Part shown: one piece after another, positions 24,780 through 32,843 of the stretch
Layout: each line of letters begins with the position of its first letter
Position numbering within the stretch: position 1 is the stretch's first letter
Source of the DNA: Pelosinus sp. IPA-1
Lineage (GTDB): Bacteria > Bacillota > Negativicutes > DSM-13327
DNA: 64,000 bases
Direction of reading: 5' to 3'
Assembly: GCF_030269905.1 (NCBI RefSeq)
Contig: NZ_BSVC01000010.1
Span: 62,001 to 126,000, forward strand
Notes under the pieces: model-generated
What the model was told of the DNA's origin: nothing
The model's input: the letters and a program-made list of their open reading frames with translations, nothing else
Database searches by the model: none
Made by a program: the position numbers and the translations under genes

Positions 24780-25289
24780 TTATTGTCCCATATGTTGCAT
24801 ATGTTGCATATTTCCACCAACAGCATTAGGATTCCATCCCATAATAGTTGGATCAACCATCCCAAAAATCATGGCTACGTGAGCAACAACGAGAAACACG
24901 GTCAATAGAATGAAATGGAGCTTCATCTTTTCATCATCAGATTTGCTCTTGCCGATTACACCGAGTTCCAACAAAGCAATACCAAACAGCGGAATTACAC
25001 CACTGAGATAAGCCCCTACCGCGAGTATATCAGCAATGCCGCGCCACTGAATAGTAGGAACAACAGTGGTTGTTAAGTTGAGAAAGACGCCTAGAAAGTA
25101 AAACCCTAGAAAAATACCAATCACCTTATTGGCTGTTCTCCATCCACCAGCATTGGACCCACGAAGGAAGACTGTGAAAAATTCAGTTGCAACAAGTGCT
25201 TCTGCCAGAGCCACAGGAATAACCATATACAAAATTAAATTCCAAGGCTGATTGACAGCCAGCAATTCCATATAATGTGTCATAACCAT
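24780..25289 (-). CDS. polytopic membrane protein with Met/His tail
   Basis: The -10 box of the promoter is at 25326-25331, so translation must start downstream of about 25318. ATG at 25289 (GGATGGTG 9 nt upstream) gives 169 residues; ATG at 25304 is possible. Four or five transmembrane helices are visible (for example LILYMVIPVALAEALVA, VIGIFLGFYFLGVFLNL, HFILLTVFLVVAHVAMIFGMV). The C-terminus MQHMQHMGQ is a Met/His metal-binding-like tail. The family is unknown to me. The strong four-repeat TTCAY promoter places it in the regulon. Confidence 0.75.
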   Translation of the reverse strand: MVMTHYMELLAVNQPWNLILYMVIPVALAEALVATEFFTVFLRGSNAGGWRTANKVIGIFLGFYFLGVFLNLTTTVVPTIQWRGIADILAVGAYLSGVIPLFGIALLELGVIGKSKSDDEKMKLHFILLTVFLVVAHVAMIFGMVDPTIMGWNPNAVGGNMQHMQHMGQ

Positions 25290-25325
25290 AACAATAAACA
25301 CCATCCTTAATAAACTTATATTGAT

Positions 25326-25385
25326 ATTATACAAATAAAATGTGAAGATCTTGTGAAGAAACGATGAAGAACTTATGAAGTTGTG
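25326..25385 (-). promoter_or_regulatory. TTCAY-repeat promoter, membrane-protein gene
   Basis: Boxes on the plus strand at 25342 (GTGAAGATCTT), 25353 (GTGAAGAAACG), 25364 (ATGAAGAACTT) and 25375 (ATGAAGTTGTG). Consensus -10 TATAAT (minus strand) is at 25326-25331. Confidence 0.85.
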
Positions 25386-25526
25386 CAGATTTCATCCTGC
25401 TAACATAGATTCAGCCCCCACCCTGAGGCTGCTCTCCTTGATGATGTGACAATCACTAAAATACTTATCTAACTTACGTACGATTGATATCGCTGACGAC
25501 CTCTTTTCGCGGTTGAGATATAAAAA

Positions 25527-25548
25527 CGGATGCCATCCCTGGCATCCG
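25527..25548 (-). terminator. terminator after CopZ-like gene
   Basis: A 9-bp stem (25527-25535 with 25540-25548), followed on the minus strand by TTTTTATATC, 8 nt past the stop codon. Confidence 0.8.
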
Positions 25549-25556
25549 CCTAACTA

Positions 25557-25766
25557 TTAAGCAACTACAACATAGCCAGCCTCTTCTACCGCTTGATGAA
25601 GATCGGCAATCGCGGCAAAACCTGTCACCACTGCTTCTTTTCTGTCCAAATCAACATAGGCGCTTGCAACGCCTGCAACTTCTTTAAGAGCATTCTCAAC
25701 GGCCATCTTACAATGACCACAAGACATTCCTTCGATTTTTATTACTGTTTCACCAGTTTGACCCAT
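25557..25766 (-). CDS. CopZ-like heavy-metal chaperone
   Basis: A 69-residue single HMA domain with the metal-binding loop GMSCGHC (Cys residues 16 and 19) and the usual beta-alpha-beta-beta-alpha-beta layout ending EEAGYVVVA. Cytoplasmic soft-metal (Cu(I), possibly Ni/Co) chaperone. It follows the NiCoT-type transporter by 31 nt, so it is probably the last gene of the cbiK-transporter unit. Confidence 0.9.
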   Translation of the reverse strand: MGQTGETVIKIEGMSCGHCKMAVENALKEVAGVASAYVDLDRKEAVVTGFAAIADLHQAVEEAGYVVVA

Positions 25767-25797
25767 TTCATATACGTAATGTCTGCCCAGACATACA

Positions 25798-26547
25798 TTA
25801 GGTCAGGGTTAAAGTGGGCAGTAAGTCGCTTTGGCCTATTAAGAAAATGATGCCAACTGCAATACTATATAACGCCGTAGTGCTTGCTAATATTACATAG
25901 ACTTTTGGATTTTTTGCAGCTTGTGCATAACCATTTAAGAGAAGAAGGATTAACACAGTTTGCGCTATAAATAAACCAATAATAAATGCTAACACGGCTG
26001 TAAGTCCTAAAGCTACCGTACCAGCTCCTGCGGCCGCAGTAAATAATAAGATTTGTGTTCCAGTTTCTCCTCCAATTCCGTGAAGTATTCCTATACAGCA
26101 AGCACTACGAGCACCCAGGTCAACTGAAAAATCTTGCTGCACTGGAGTACTTGCTGGTTTAAATTTTGATTTTAACCAATATGATATTTTCCTTATCCCC
26201 ATAAAAAGCAATGTCCATCTACTAAGTAATACTTGCTCATCCTTCCGATTAAAAAGAGCCACAATTAACCAAATGCCCAAGCCAATTAAGGTAGCCCCAA
26301 CAATACGTTCTATAACTCCATCTACCCACTCTGGTAATACATTTCCGAGTAAAATTGCAGCACTACCGAATACTAAATTAACCAACGCATGACCCATTAC
26401 ATAGTAAAGTGATAAGAAGAAACTTTTTTTCTTCGTATCTTCTGCTCCAATAAAATCGGTGATAGCGGCGATATGATCCCAATCGATTGCATGCCTAAGC
26501 CCGAGTACAAAACCTAACCCAATTATAGCGCCAATTTCGGCATTCAT
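25798..26547 (-). CDS. NiCoT-family nickel/cobalt transporter
   Basis: A 249-residue polytopic protein with the signature LRHAIDWDHIAAITD in its first helix (the HX4DH motif of NiCoT permeases), a conserved region ACCIGILHGIGGETG and about seven membrane segments. The likely substrate is Co2+ (or Ni2+). It lies 74 nt downstream of the cobaltochelatase gene cbiK and behind a cobalamin riboswitch, which favours cobalt uptake for B12. AAAGGAG precedes the ATG. Confidence 0.87.
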   Translation of the reverse strand: MNAEIGAIIGLGFVLGLRHAIDWDHIAAITDFIGAEDTKKKSFFLSLYYVMGHALVNLVFGSAAILLGNVLPEWVDGVIERIVGATLIGLGIWLIVALFNRKDEQVLLSRWTLLFMGIRKISYWLKSKFKPASTPVQQDFSVDLGARSACCIGILHGIGGETGTQILLFTAAAGAGTVALGLTAVLAFIIGLFIAQTVLILLLLNGYAQAAKNPKVYVILASTTALYSIAVGIIFLIGQSDLLPTLTLT

Positions 26548-26621
26548 CTTTTTAATCTCCTTTAATTCAGCCCACAGGCATCTATCTCATGAAATTATAT
26601 TATAGTATGACCCGTTTAAAA

Positions 26622-27488
26622 CTAGTGTTTTTTAGCTTTATGCACGATCAGTTGATCAATAGCATCTTTTAGATGCTGTACATAAATATCCTGGATAGCT
26701 AGATTTTCGCCCAAGCCGTGGAAATATATATCAACATTAAACCCAGCTTTAAGTAATTGGGATTTAGCAGAATCTTCTTCATCACCAGCCATGTCTTTAG
26801 TGGCATGGTCGCCAGCTACCAGCATAAATGGCAACAAAGTCACGTTCTTCACCTTTTTACTTTTCAATTTTTCAATAACGCTATCCAGTGCTGGGAAACC
26901 TTCGACAGTATACACAAAAATATTATTCAACCCGGCTTCTTCTAATTTTATTTGTAAAGCGGCATAAGCAGTATTAGCAGGATGTACTCCCCCATGACCC
27001 ATAAGCACTATCGCTTCCTGGTATCTTAACTTAGGTAGTTGCGTTTCAACAGCCTTAATGGCAATCAGGTAATCGTCTGGGTTGCCTTTCTGTCCCATAT
27101 AATAAAGCAGTGGACGGCCAAGAGTAATCTTATCAAACACTTTAGTATGAGCAAAATGTACAGAAACCTCTCTTAACTTTTCATATTCTTCAGCAGCGGC
27201 CACATATAGTGGCTGGATGAATACTTCTTTATATCCCTCAGCTTGCAATCTTTCAAGCGCTTGCTTTTCCGTATCAATTAGAATACCATCTCGCTCAGCC
27301 AATTTCTTAATGACAATACGGGAAGTAAACGCCCGACGTACCTCGTAATTAGGGAAGGTAGCTCTGATTTTGCTTTCTGTACTTTCAATGGCCATTTTCA
27401 ACGTATCAAGATAAGTAGTTCCAAAGCTAACAACTAAGATAGCCCTTTTATCCGCCAAACAGTTGACGGCGCTAGCTGCTTCTTCCAT
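26622..27488 (-). CDS. cbiK: sirohydrochlorin cobaltochelatase CbiK
   Basis: Start at the ATG at 27488 (GGAGGAATTTATA upstream); 288 residues. It inserts Co2+ into sirohydrochlorin in the early (anaerobic) cobalamin pathway. Catalytic histidines are visible in VLMGHGGVHPANTAY and LVAGDHATKDMAGDEEDS; the N-terminal FGTTYLDTLKMAIESTE is typical of the family. No signal peptide, so it is cytoplasmic. It is preceded by a cobalamin riboswitch and a leader terminator and followed by a NiCoT transporter. Confidence 0.93.
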   Translation of the reverse strand: MEEAASAVNCLADKRAILVVSFGTTYLDTLKMAIESTESKIRATFPNYEVRRAFTSRIVIKKLAERDGILIDTEKQALERLQAEGYKEVFIQPLYVAAAEEYEKLREVSVHFAHTKVFDKITLGRPLLYYMGQKGNPDDYLIAIKAVETQLPKLRYQEAIVLMGHGGVHPANTAYAALQIKLEEAGLNNIFVYTVEGFPALDSVIEKLKSKKVKNVTLLPFMLVAGDHATKDMAGDEEDSAKSQLLKAGFNVDIYFHGLGENLAIQDIYVQHLKDAIDQLIVHKAKKH

Positions 27489-27598
27489 TATAAATTCCTC
27501 CAATTATTATAGCTAAATACCAAATGATGAATATTGGGGTAGATTTTCATGCAACATACTAACTTCCGCTCCCCAAGATGGAATCGTCAATACACTAC

Positions 27599-27632
27599 GT
27601 AAAAAAATAATCTCCCATCCAAGAACGGGAGA
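27599..27632 (-). terminator. riboswitch expression-platform terminator
   Basis: Hairpin TCTCCC...GGGAGA (27611-27632) followed on the minus strand by ATTATTTTTTT. It lies between the cobalamin aptamer and cbiK, so it is the likely switchable terminator. Confidence 0.75.
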
Positions 27633-27744
27633 CGTAATATAAGCCAGGCAAAGTTATAACGATAAAAATCCCTGCGAAAAAAACGCAACGATGAAATATT
27701 GTACAACAGCATTACTTAAATCCCCTCCCCATCGCTCGTGGGTA

Positions 27745-27910
27745 AACGGTGACTATTAAATAGGCAGTTCTTCTGACTTAGGATCGTAACATTCCTGCGC
27801 CTTCCCAAAACTATTATTTCAGTGACATCATGCAGGTTTGCTCCCCTTTACAGCGGCGGGACCGTGTTGGATTTACACCAACTTCCCTATTAAGCCCGTA
27901 GGCACCTATC
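27745..27910 (-). ncRNA. cobalamin riboswitch
   Basis: The minus strand has the B12-box set in order: AGGTGCC, AATAGGGAAGTTGGTGTAAA, CCAACACGGTCCCGCCGCTGT, GTCACTG, GGGAAGGCGCAGG and GATCCTAAGTCAGAAGAACTGCC. It precedes cbiK and the cobalt transporter, matching the usual repression by adenosylcobalamin. A TTGACA at about 27963-27968 may be the -35 of its promoter. Confidence 0.93.
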
Positions 27911-28005
27911 TTACTATATTTAGTTAAGAAAATCCTATTTAAAGTTACTATCAATATCTAACGTTGTCAAGCTTTTGTTCAATACAAACCGTGTATCAAA
28001 ACTTT

Positions 28006-28659
28006 TTACTTATCCTGCTTACTCCCAACTAGGCCCCTTCGACCTAATCTGGGGAAAAAACGTGGAGTCACTGCAGCATAGGCGGCATAGTCTTCACCAA
28101 ATTGTTCCATTGCTTCCCGTTCTTCTTGCCTAGCCAACCAAATATACATCCGCACAAGAATAGGGAACATGGCCAGTGTTAACAACGTCGGCCACTGCAG
28201 CAGGAAGCCAAACAGGATCACGATAAAAGCAATGTATTGAGGATGACGCACATAGGCATAAGGCCCACTTATTGCGATTACGCCTCTACGCTGGGCGCTA
28301 TGCAAAAATCTCCATGTAAAACCGAGAAAGATAAGCCCCCCAAAAATAAACCAGTTACTTAGTTCGTGAATAGGGTTATGATGTGGGTCACCTACCAGCC
28401 CCAGCAATGTATACCAAAGGTGTCCGGCATCATGAGAATAGAGATTGATTTGTGGATAGTGGCTCCCCAGCCACCCGGAAAGTAAGTAAATACTCAAAGG
28501 AAAACCATACATTTCTGCAAACAGCGCTACAATAAAAGCGGAAAAGGTACCAAAGGAACGCCAATCCCGCCCAGAACGCGGACGAGTAAAACTAAAAGCA
28601 AAAATAATAAAGATAAGCGAATTGATGACCACAATTGGCCATAGTCCATAATCTGACAT
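28006..28659 (-). CDS. ICMT/PEMT-like membrane methyltransferase
   Basis: A 217-residue polytopic protein starting at the ATG at 28659 (GGAGAG upstream), which almost touches the stop codon of the Lgt-like gene. The C-terminal half carries the isoprenylcysteine carboxyl methyltransferase/phospholipid methyltransferase pattern: GPYAYVRHPQYIAFIVILFG, then ARQEEREAMEQFGEDYAAYAA and PRFFP. Substrate unknown; a lipid or thiol acceptor is typical. The tight coupling to an Lgt-like gene suggests a lipid or lipoprotein modification pair. Confidence 0.8.
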   Translation of the reverse strand: MSDYGLWPIVVINSLIFIIFAFSFTRPRSGRDWRSFGTFSAFIVALFAEMYGFPLSIYLLSGWLGSHYPQINLYSHDAGHLWYTLLGLVGDPHHNPIHELSNWFIFGGLIFLGFTWRFLHSAQRRGVIAISGPYAYVRHPQYIAFIVILFGFLLQWPTLLTLAMFPILVRMYIWLARQEEREAMEQFGEDYAAYAAVTPRFFPRLGRRGLVGSKQDK

Positions 28660-28660
28660 G

Positions 28661-29422
28661 TTATTCAGTCTCTCCTTTCCGATACCACAACCATAAGCTG
28701 CTAGCAAGCATTGCCGTTAACAGCGCTGTCATTTGCGCCACTTTAAGACCGCCAAACATTAAACTATCCGTGCGTAAAAATTCCAAACCGAACCGAGCCA
28801 GGGAATAGAGAATGAAATAGGTTATTGCTACCTGTCCATCAAACTGTTTCCGACGGAATATATACAGTAGAACGGCTAGAATCATGAGATCAAACCCAGC
28901 CTCAAATAGTTCCGCTGGCACCAATGGCATTGCTCCCCATGCTTGATATGCGGGCGTTCCAGGCTGATAGACAACGCCATACCAGGCAGTTGTCGGTTTT
29001 CCATAGGCATCACCGTTTAATAAACAGCCAATACGCCCAATAGCCTGCCCTAGGATAAGACCTGGTGTACTAATATCGGCAAAACGCCGGAAGGATAAAC
29101 CTTTACTTCGGAAATACCATCCCGCCAGCAATAAATTGGCTATCACCGCTCCCTGAATGGAGAGACCTCCCTGCCAAAACATCAACGCATACAAAGGATT
29201 GCTGCTATAGTCTTGCCAAGAGAAGACAACTTCCCAAACGCGTGCTCCTAAAAATCCTGCTATTACACCATATAAAACATATTCTTGCAACAGCTCTGCC
29301 GAAAACTCACTGTTTCTTGCTAGGCGTGTCGCTAGCCAGAAACCGGCAAATACTCCTAAAGATACCATAAGTCCCCAGGCGCGAAATTCAAAACTACCAA
29401 TACTTAATAAGATGGGATACAT
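28661..29422 (-). CDS. Lgt-like prolipoprotein transferase paralogue
   Basis: A 253-residue protein with seven membrane segments and overall Lgt order: YPILLSIGSFEFRAWGLMVSLG at the front, GGLSIQGAV, QAIGRIGCLLNGDAYG and a C-terminal TYFILYSLARFGLEFLR. It keeps the essential Arg of GRIG. However, His103 of E. coli Lgt (GGLSFHGG) is Gln here (GGLSIQGA), the next Asn becomes Cys, and Glu becomes Asp. It may be a diverged transferase rather than the housekeeping enzyme. It is followed without a gap by a methyltransferase. Confidence 0.82.
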   Translation of the reverse strand: MYPILLSIGSFEFRAWGLMVSLGVFAGFWLATRLARNSEFSAELLQEYVLYGVIAGFLGARVWEVVFSWQDYSSNPLYALMFWQGGLSIQGAVIANLLLAGWYFRSKGLSFRRFADISTPGLILGQAIGRIGCLLNGDAYGKPTTAWYGVVYQPGTPAYQAWGAMPLVPAELFEAGFDLMILAVLLYIFRRKQFDGQVAITYFILYSLARFGLEFLRTDSLMFGGLKVAQMTALLTAMLASSLWLWYRKGETE

Positions 29423-29606
29423 GGTTCTTCCCCCCGTTCTATATCCTTCGCCTATTCTAGGCTACGTTAATTTCATCTACAACTAAGTGGAGTTATGCCC
29501 GCTTTCCAACAGGAATAACGGGCAGCTCCATGTATATAAAAGACCTCCTGGCAAACCAAGATGATCTGTCATGTCCATTACTATTAATCCATCGGTCTCA
29601 TTATCC

Positions 29607-29632
29607 AAGCTGGCGCTCTACAACGCCAGCTT
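29607..29632. terminator. hairpin between lgt-like and Met-rich genes
   Basis: A 9-bp stem (29607-29615 with 29624-29632), with a T-run only on the plus strand. The gene to be ended (29665) is on the minus strand, so its role is unclear. Confidence 0.4.
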
Positions 29633-29664
29633 TTTGGATGAACAAGAAATTTTCAACATCCCTT

Positions 29665-30096
29665 TCATTGTCTGCTATATTGATCTTGATCCACGTCGGG
29701 TGCACTAGCTGGTGTACTGGACCTGGAAGACAGATTATTATTTTGCTCATTAGCGTCTACCGAATTCACTAAATCGCGCATAATCTGGCGAAGTTCTGGA
29801 TCACTTGCCAGCATTTGCTTCATCGTGGCCTGCATTTCTGGATCTTTCATCATGCCTTTCATTGTCTGCTGCATATCACTGCTTTTCATCATATCTGCGC
29901 ATTGTTTTTGCATTTCAGGCGAATTCATCATTTCCATGCTACCCATTTGCCCATTTTCCATCATTTTGCCTTGCATAACTGGTGGTTTCTCAACAGTTTT
30001 CTCCGCCGCACTTCCCACATTAGTACCCATTAGCAAACCAGCGGCAGAAATTGCAAATACCCCACCCATAATCCAACCTGTCATTCTTTTTTTCAT
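29665..30096 (-). CDS. Met-rich secreted protein, probable Cu binder
   Basis: A 143-residue protein with signal peptide (about 1-30, GSA-AEK) and a central segment with about 20 methionines in MxxM and MM patterns (MMENGQMGSMEMMNSPEMQK, then MMKSSDMQQTMKGMMKD). Predicted helical, periplasmic, with one Cys (QCADMM). It resembles the Met-rich periplasmic Cu(I)-sequestering proteins of resistance islands, but I cannot name a family. AGGAGGATAAATAATT precedes the start. It may belong to the unit starting at 30837. Confidence 0.78.
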   Translation of the reverse strand: MKKRMTGWIMGGVFAISAAGLLMGTNVGSAAEKTVEKPPVMQGKMMENGQMGSMEMMNSPEMQKQCADMMKSSDMQQTMKGMMKDPEMQATMKQMLASDPELRQIMRDLVNSVDANEQNNNLSSRSSTPASAPDVDQDQYSRQ

Positions 30097-30173
30097 AATT
30101 ATTTATCCTCCTTCAAAATCTTATTATCAATTACTAAGCCTTATAGGCTTAGGGTAAGTAACTCAAATCAAAA

Positions 30174-30368
30174 TTAAACTCCCACCAAACTATATTGAAA
30201 CCAAAGGCCTCTGCGCTCTAAAATCTGCCGTACCTGTCCAGTAGTAATTAAGGTACGCGAGTCGTACAGCGAATAGCGTTTTTTCAACAAGCGCTCTAGC
30301 TTTGTTGTAATAGCGAAAAAATTCTTTGAATCTGCTTTTTCATACGCTTCAACAATCAATGCTTCCAT
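30174..30368 (-). CDS. small hypothetical protein
   Basis: A 64-residue soluble, basic protein (LERLLKKRYSLYDSRTLITTGQVRQILERRGLWFQ) with no signal or membrane segment. AAGGAGG 10 nt upstream supports the start. Family not recognised. It lies between the DUF2933-like gene and the Met-rich gene on the same strand, so it is probably co-transcribed. Confidence 0.6.
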   Translation of the reverse strand: MEALIVEAYEKADSKNFFAITTKLERLLKKRYSLYDSRTLITTGQVRQILERRGLWFQYSLVGV

Positions 30369-30417
30369 AGCACTTCGCCTCCTTACGTCTTATATTTTAA
30401 ATGTCAGTGTACTAATC

Positions 30418-30678
30418 CTAACTAGGTTGCTTTTCATCCTCCGCTTTTTTACCCATGCTCCTCATCATGAAAAAATGCATCAGTGGGCACATAAGAAGCA
30501 CTAGGTAATTTGCTGATCCTTCATAGCCACTTTCTTTGAACAGCAGAACCAGACCGAGGGGAGCCAAGCAGCATACCATCATCATCACCATATGCTTCCA
30601 GCCACCACCACACCCCTGATGCTGCGCTTGGCTGGTATCTTGTTCCTTGGTTTGTGGCACTTGTTTATATTGATCCAT
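30418..30678 (-). CDS. DUF2933-like small membrane protein
   Basis: An 86-residue protein with a polar Gln/His-rich front (KEQDTSQAQHQGCGGGWKH), then two membrane segments with CCLAPLGLVLL and LVLLMCPLMHFFMM. This matches the small DUF2933 proteins found in heavy-metal resistance clusters. The paired Cys, His and Met residues could bind soft metals. It is 18 nt downstream of the 46-residue peptide gene and shares its TTCAY promoter. Confidence 0.78.
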   Translation of the reverse strand: MDQYKQVPQTKEQDTSQAQHQGCGGGWKHMVMMMVCCLAPLGLVLLFKESGYEGSANYLVLLMCPLMHFFMMRSMGKKAEDEKQPS

Positions 30679-30696
30679 CCTATTATCCTCCCCCTA

Positions 30697-30837
30697 TTAA
30701 GAATGCATAATCATCGCTATTGCCATAAAGACTGTGCCCCAAGCACCCCATTGCAGTAATGTCAACACTCCCTTTTGCCATGGAGTATATTCTTCTATAC
30801 TATCTTCGCTTATTTCCGGCGATTTATTGTTTTCCAT
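30697..30837 (-). CDS. 46-residue membrane peptide
   Basis: The frame encodes an acidic N-terminus (MENNKSPEISEDSIEEY) and one transmembrane helix (VLTLLQWGAWGTVFMAIAMIM) ending HS. GGAGGG lies 9 nt upstream of the ATG. It is the first gene after a strong three-repeat TTCAY promoter and directly precedes the DUF2933-like gene. No family recognised; likely a metal-stress small membrane protein. Confidence 0.7.
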   Translation of the reverse strand: MENNKSPEISEDSIEEYTPWQKGVLTLLQWGAWGTVFMAIAMIMHS

Positions 30838-30879
30838 TTTGTATCCCTCCATCTAGCTGATGAACTTTGTATTGTCCTT

Positions 30880-30928
30880 ATCTTACCATGCTGTTGTGAA
30901 GAACCTATGAAGAACTTTTGAAGAACTT
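30880..30928 (-). promoter_or_regulatory. TTCAY-repeat promoter, small-protein operon
   Basis: Boxes on the plus strand at 30896 (GTGAAGAACCT), 30907 (ATGAAGAACTT) and 30918 (TTGAAGAACTT). The -10 hexamer TAAGAT (minus strand) is at 30880-30885. This is the last member; no further copy was seen from 31 to 64 kb. Confidence 0.8.
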
Positions 30929-30974
30929 CTGATTTTTTTAAATGCTAAAAAAAACTCTGTACTTTCTTTCATAG

Positions 30975-31002
30975 AAAAAGCCTCGGCATTGCCGAGGCTA
31001 CG
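30975..31002 (-). terminator. terminator of HMA-TauE-cupredoxin gene
   Basis: A 9-bp GC-rich stem (30979-30987 with 30991-30999), followed by a T-run on the minus strand, about 65 nt beyond the stop codon. Confidence 0.8.
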
Positions 31003-31064
31003 TTTTTGCAAACAAAGAACCTATATTCACGAAACTCAGTACAAAACCATTCACTGACCAATAT

Positions 31065-32843
31065 TTACAAGAATTTTGATCTGACGTTTTCCAGGTCAAT
31101 CGCAGCAAGATTATCAACCACTTCGATAACACCAACAATTTTACGGTCCTTATAAATCCCAAACGTACCAACCTCATCTTGCCGAAAGTCTATCTCTTTT
31201 ATTTCTTGCTTTCCTACAAATGAAGAAACGACCTTCTTCTGTTTGTAATCAACAATATTCCAGTCGCCAGTGGCATTATCAAATTCGGTGAGGTCGAATT
31301 TGATTTTTGCCAAGGCTTGTTTATTGATAACGACCACTAGTGGTTCAAATTCATACCCGATACCTTTTATCGATACGGTTTGAAGATTATTACTGATTGT
31401 GGCTTTACGAATAAGCCTTTCTGTTGAAACCTTAGCAATATCATCGCCATAGATACTTTCGACTTGCGTACCACCGGTGCTGCAGCATCCGCCTACTGAT
31501 GAGGCAACAGATGTTTTATCTTTAGTAACATCAATGGCGCTGACATCATCCACCACCTTAATCACGCCTCGAATCATTCCCATCCAACAACTAAAGTTTA
31601 TGTCTTGATCTTGTGGAGTAAATTCAATGATGTTTTCCCCAGAAGATAATTTTTTCTTACTATTTAAAGAAGGGATGATAATCTGGTTATTACAAGAGTT
31701 AATTTGTTCACCATCAACAATCCATTTCACTGGAATCCCCTTCTGCACATATAACACGTTTGGTGTGTAGCCTCTATTATTTGCCGACATGCGGATGGTT
31801 TGCACGCCATTATCAATTTGTGCCTTTGTTACCATAGAAGTTCCGTTAGTGCCTTTTGCTGTTAAATCCGAAAAGGGAAGATTCAGCCCCGCAATTGCTA
31901 AACCACGATTCGTCATTACTACACCTAACACAATCACAAGGACACCACTTAATTTCATAATCCGTTTCGTTGAATCTTTACTAAAAAGACTTGTCAATGT
32001 TCCAAAAGAAAGCATTAACGGCAATGTACCGAGAGCAAAAACCAGCATGGACGAAGCCCCCTGTAACACACTGCCTGTGCCCAAAGCATAAAGCTGCATC
32101 GTTTGGAGGGGACCGCAGGGCATCAATCCATTTAGGAGTCCAACCAAAAAAGGAGCCTTTACTTTCTGGTTTAACGAATATGTAGGTAATGGGATTTTTA
32201 CATACTTCCTCAATATGCTAAATCCAGCCATATTGAGGCCCATAACTATCATAAAGATACCGGCAAAGATTGCAACACCAGACATAAAGCCAATTGACAC
32301 AGTAAGAACCGATCCAATCCCACCGACGATACCGCCAAGTACCGTATAACCTAGTATCCGGCCCATATTATAGTGCAACGATGGTAGAAATAATTTTAAA
32401 TTCCCTTTGGCTTCATTACCTATACTTTGTGACAACATGATGCCGCCACACATACCAACACAGTGTAAGGAAGTAAAAAGCCCAATCATAAACAAAACAA
32501 AATAGGTAACTTCTCCCTTGAGTTTTGACCCCATATCGAAGTTACCTGTATAGTTACCTAACAGGAGAACGGCTAGAAAGACAATTAAAATACCTGCAAC
32601 GCTCTTAAACTTGCCCGCTGACTGAGTCCTATAACCAATGGTATAACCTATATTACGAATTATCTTACTAAATTCTTCAGGATTACATGTAACGGAATCA
32701 TATTCTATATATACCATGTTCTCAGCATAACTGGCCCTAACTTTCTTAACCCCTTGTACATTGCGTATTACTTTTTCAATTCGTCCTTCGCAGGATGAAC
32801 AATGCATATCCTGTATTGGAATCTTTTTAGCAATTGTACTCAT
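31065..32843 (-). CDS. HMA-TauE/SafE-cupredoxin fusion membrane protein
   Basis: A 592-residue multi-domain protein. Residues 1-70 form an HMA domain with MHCSSC (Cys15, Cys18). Residues about 80-315 form a TauE/SafE (UreH-2, DsbD-like) membrane domain with LHCVGMCGG and NGLMPCGPLQTMQ, each having conserved Cys. Residues about 340-430 form a cupredoxin-like domain with a Cys-containing copper-loop region (INFSCWMGMIRG). Then come GGCCSTGG and a second beta-rich domain to about 580 with no obvious Cu ligands. The design suggests it moves Cu (or electrons) from a cytoplasmic HMA site through the membrane to an exported cupredoxin site, perhaps for metalloenzyme assembly. It has no TTCAY promoter. 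Confidence 0.85.
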   Translation of the reverse strand: MSTIAKKIPIQDMHCSSCEGRIEKVIRNVQGVKKVRASYAENMVYIEYDSVTCNPEEFSKIIRNIGYTIGYRTQSAGKFKSVAGILIVFLAVLLLGNYTGNFDMGSKLKGEVTYFVLFMIGLFTSLHCVGMCGGIMLSQSIGNEAKGNLKLFLPSLHYNMGRILGYTVLGGIVGGIGSVLTVSIGFMSGVAIFAGIFMIVMGLNMAGFSILRKYVKIPLPTYSLNQKVKAPFLVGLLNGLMPCGPLQTMQLYALGTGSVLQGASSMLVFALGTLPLMLSFGTLTSLFSKDSTKRIMKLSGVLVIVLGVVMTNRGLAIAGLNLPFSDLTAKGTNGTSMVTKAQIDNGVQTIRMSANNRGYTPNVLYVQKGIPVKWIVDGEQINSCNNQIIIPSLNSKKKLSSGENIIEFTPQDQDINFSCWMGMIRGVIKVVDDVSAIDVTKDKTSVASSVGGCCSTGGTQVESIYGDDIAKVSTERLIRKATISNNLQTVSIKGIGYEFEPLVVVINKQALAKIKFDLTEFDNATGDWNIVDYKQKKVVSSFVGKQEIKEIDFRQDEVGTFGIYKDRKIVGVIEVVDNLAAIDLENVRSKFL

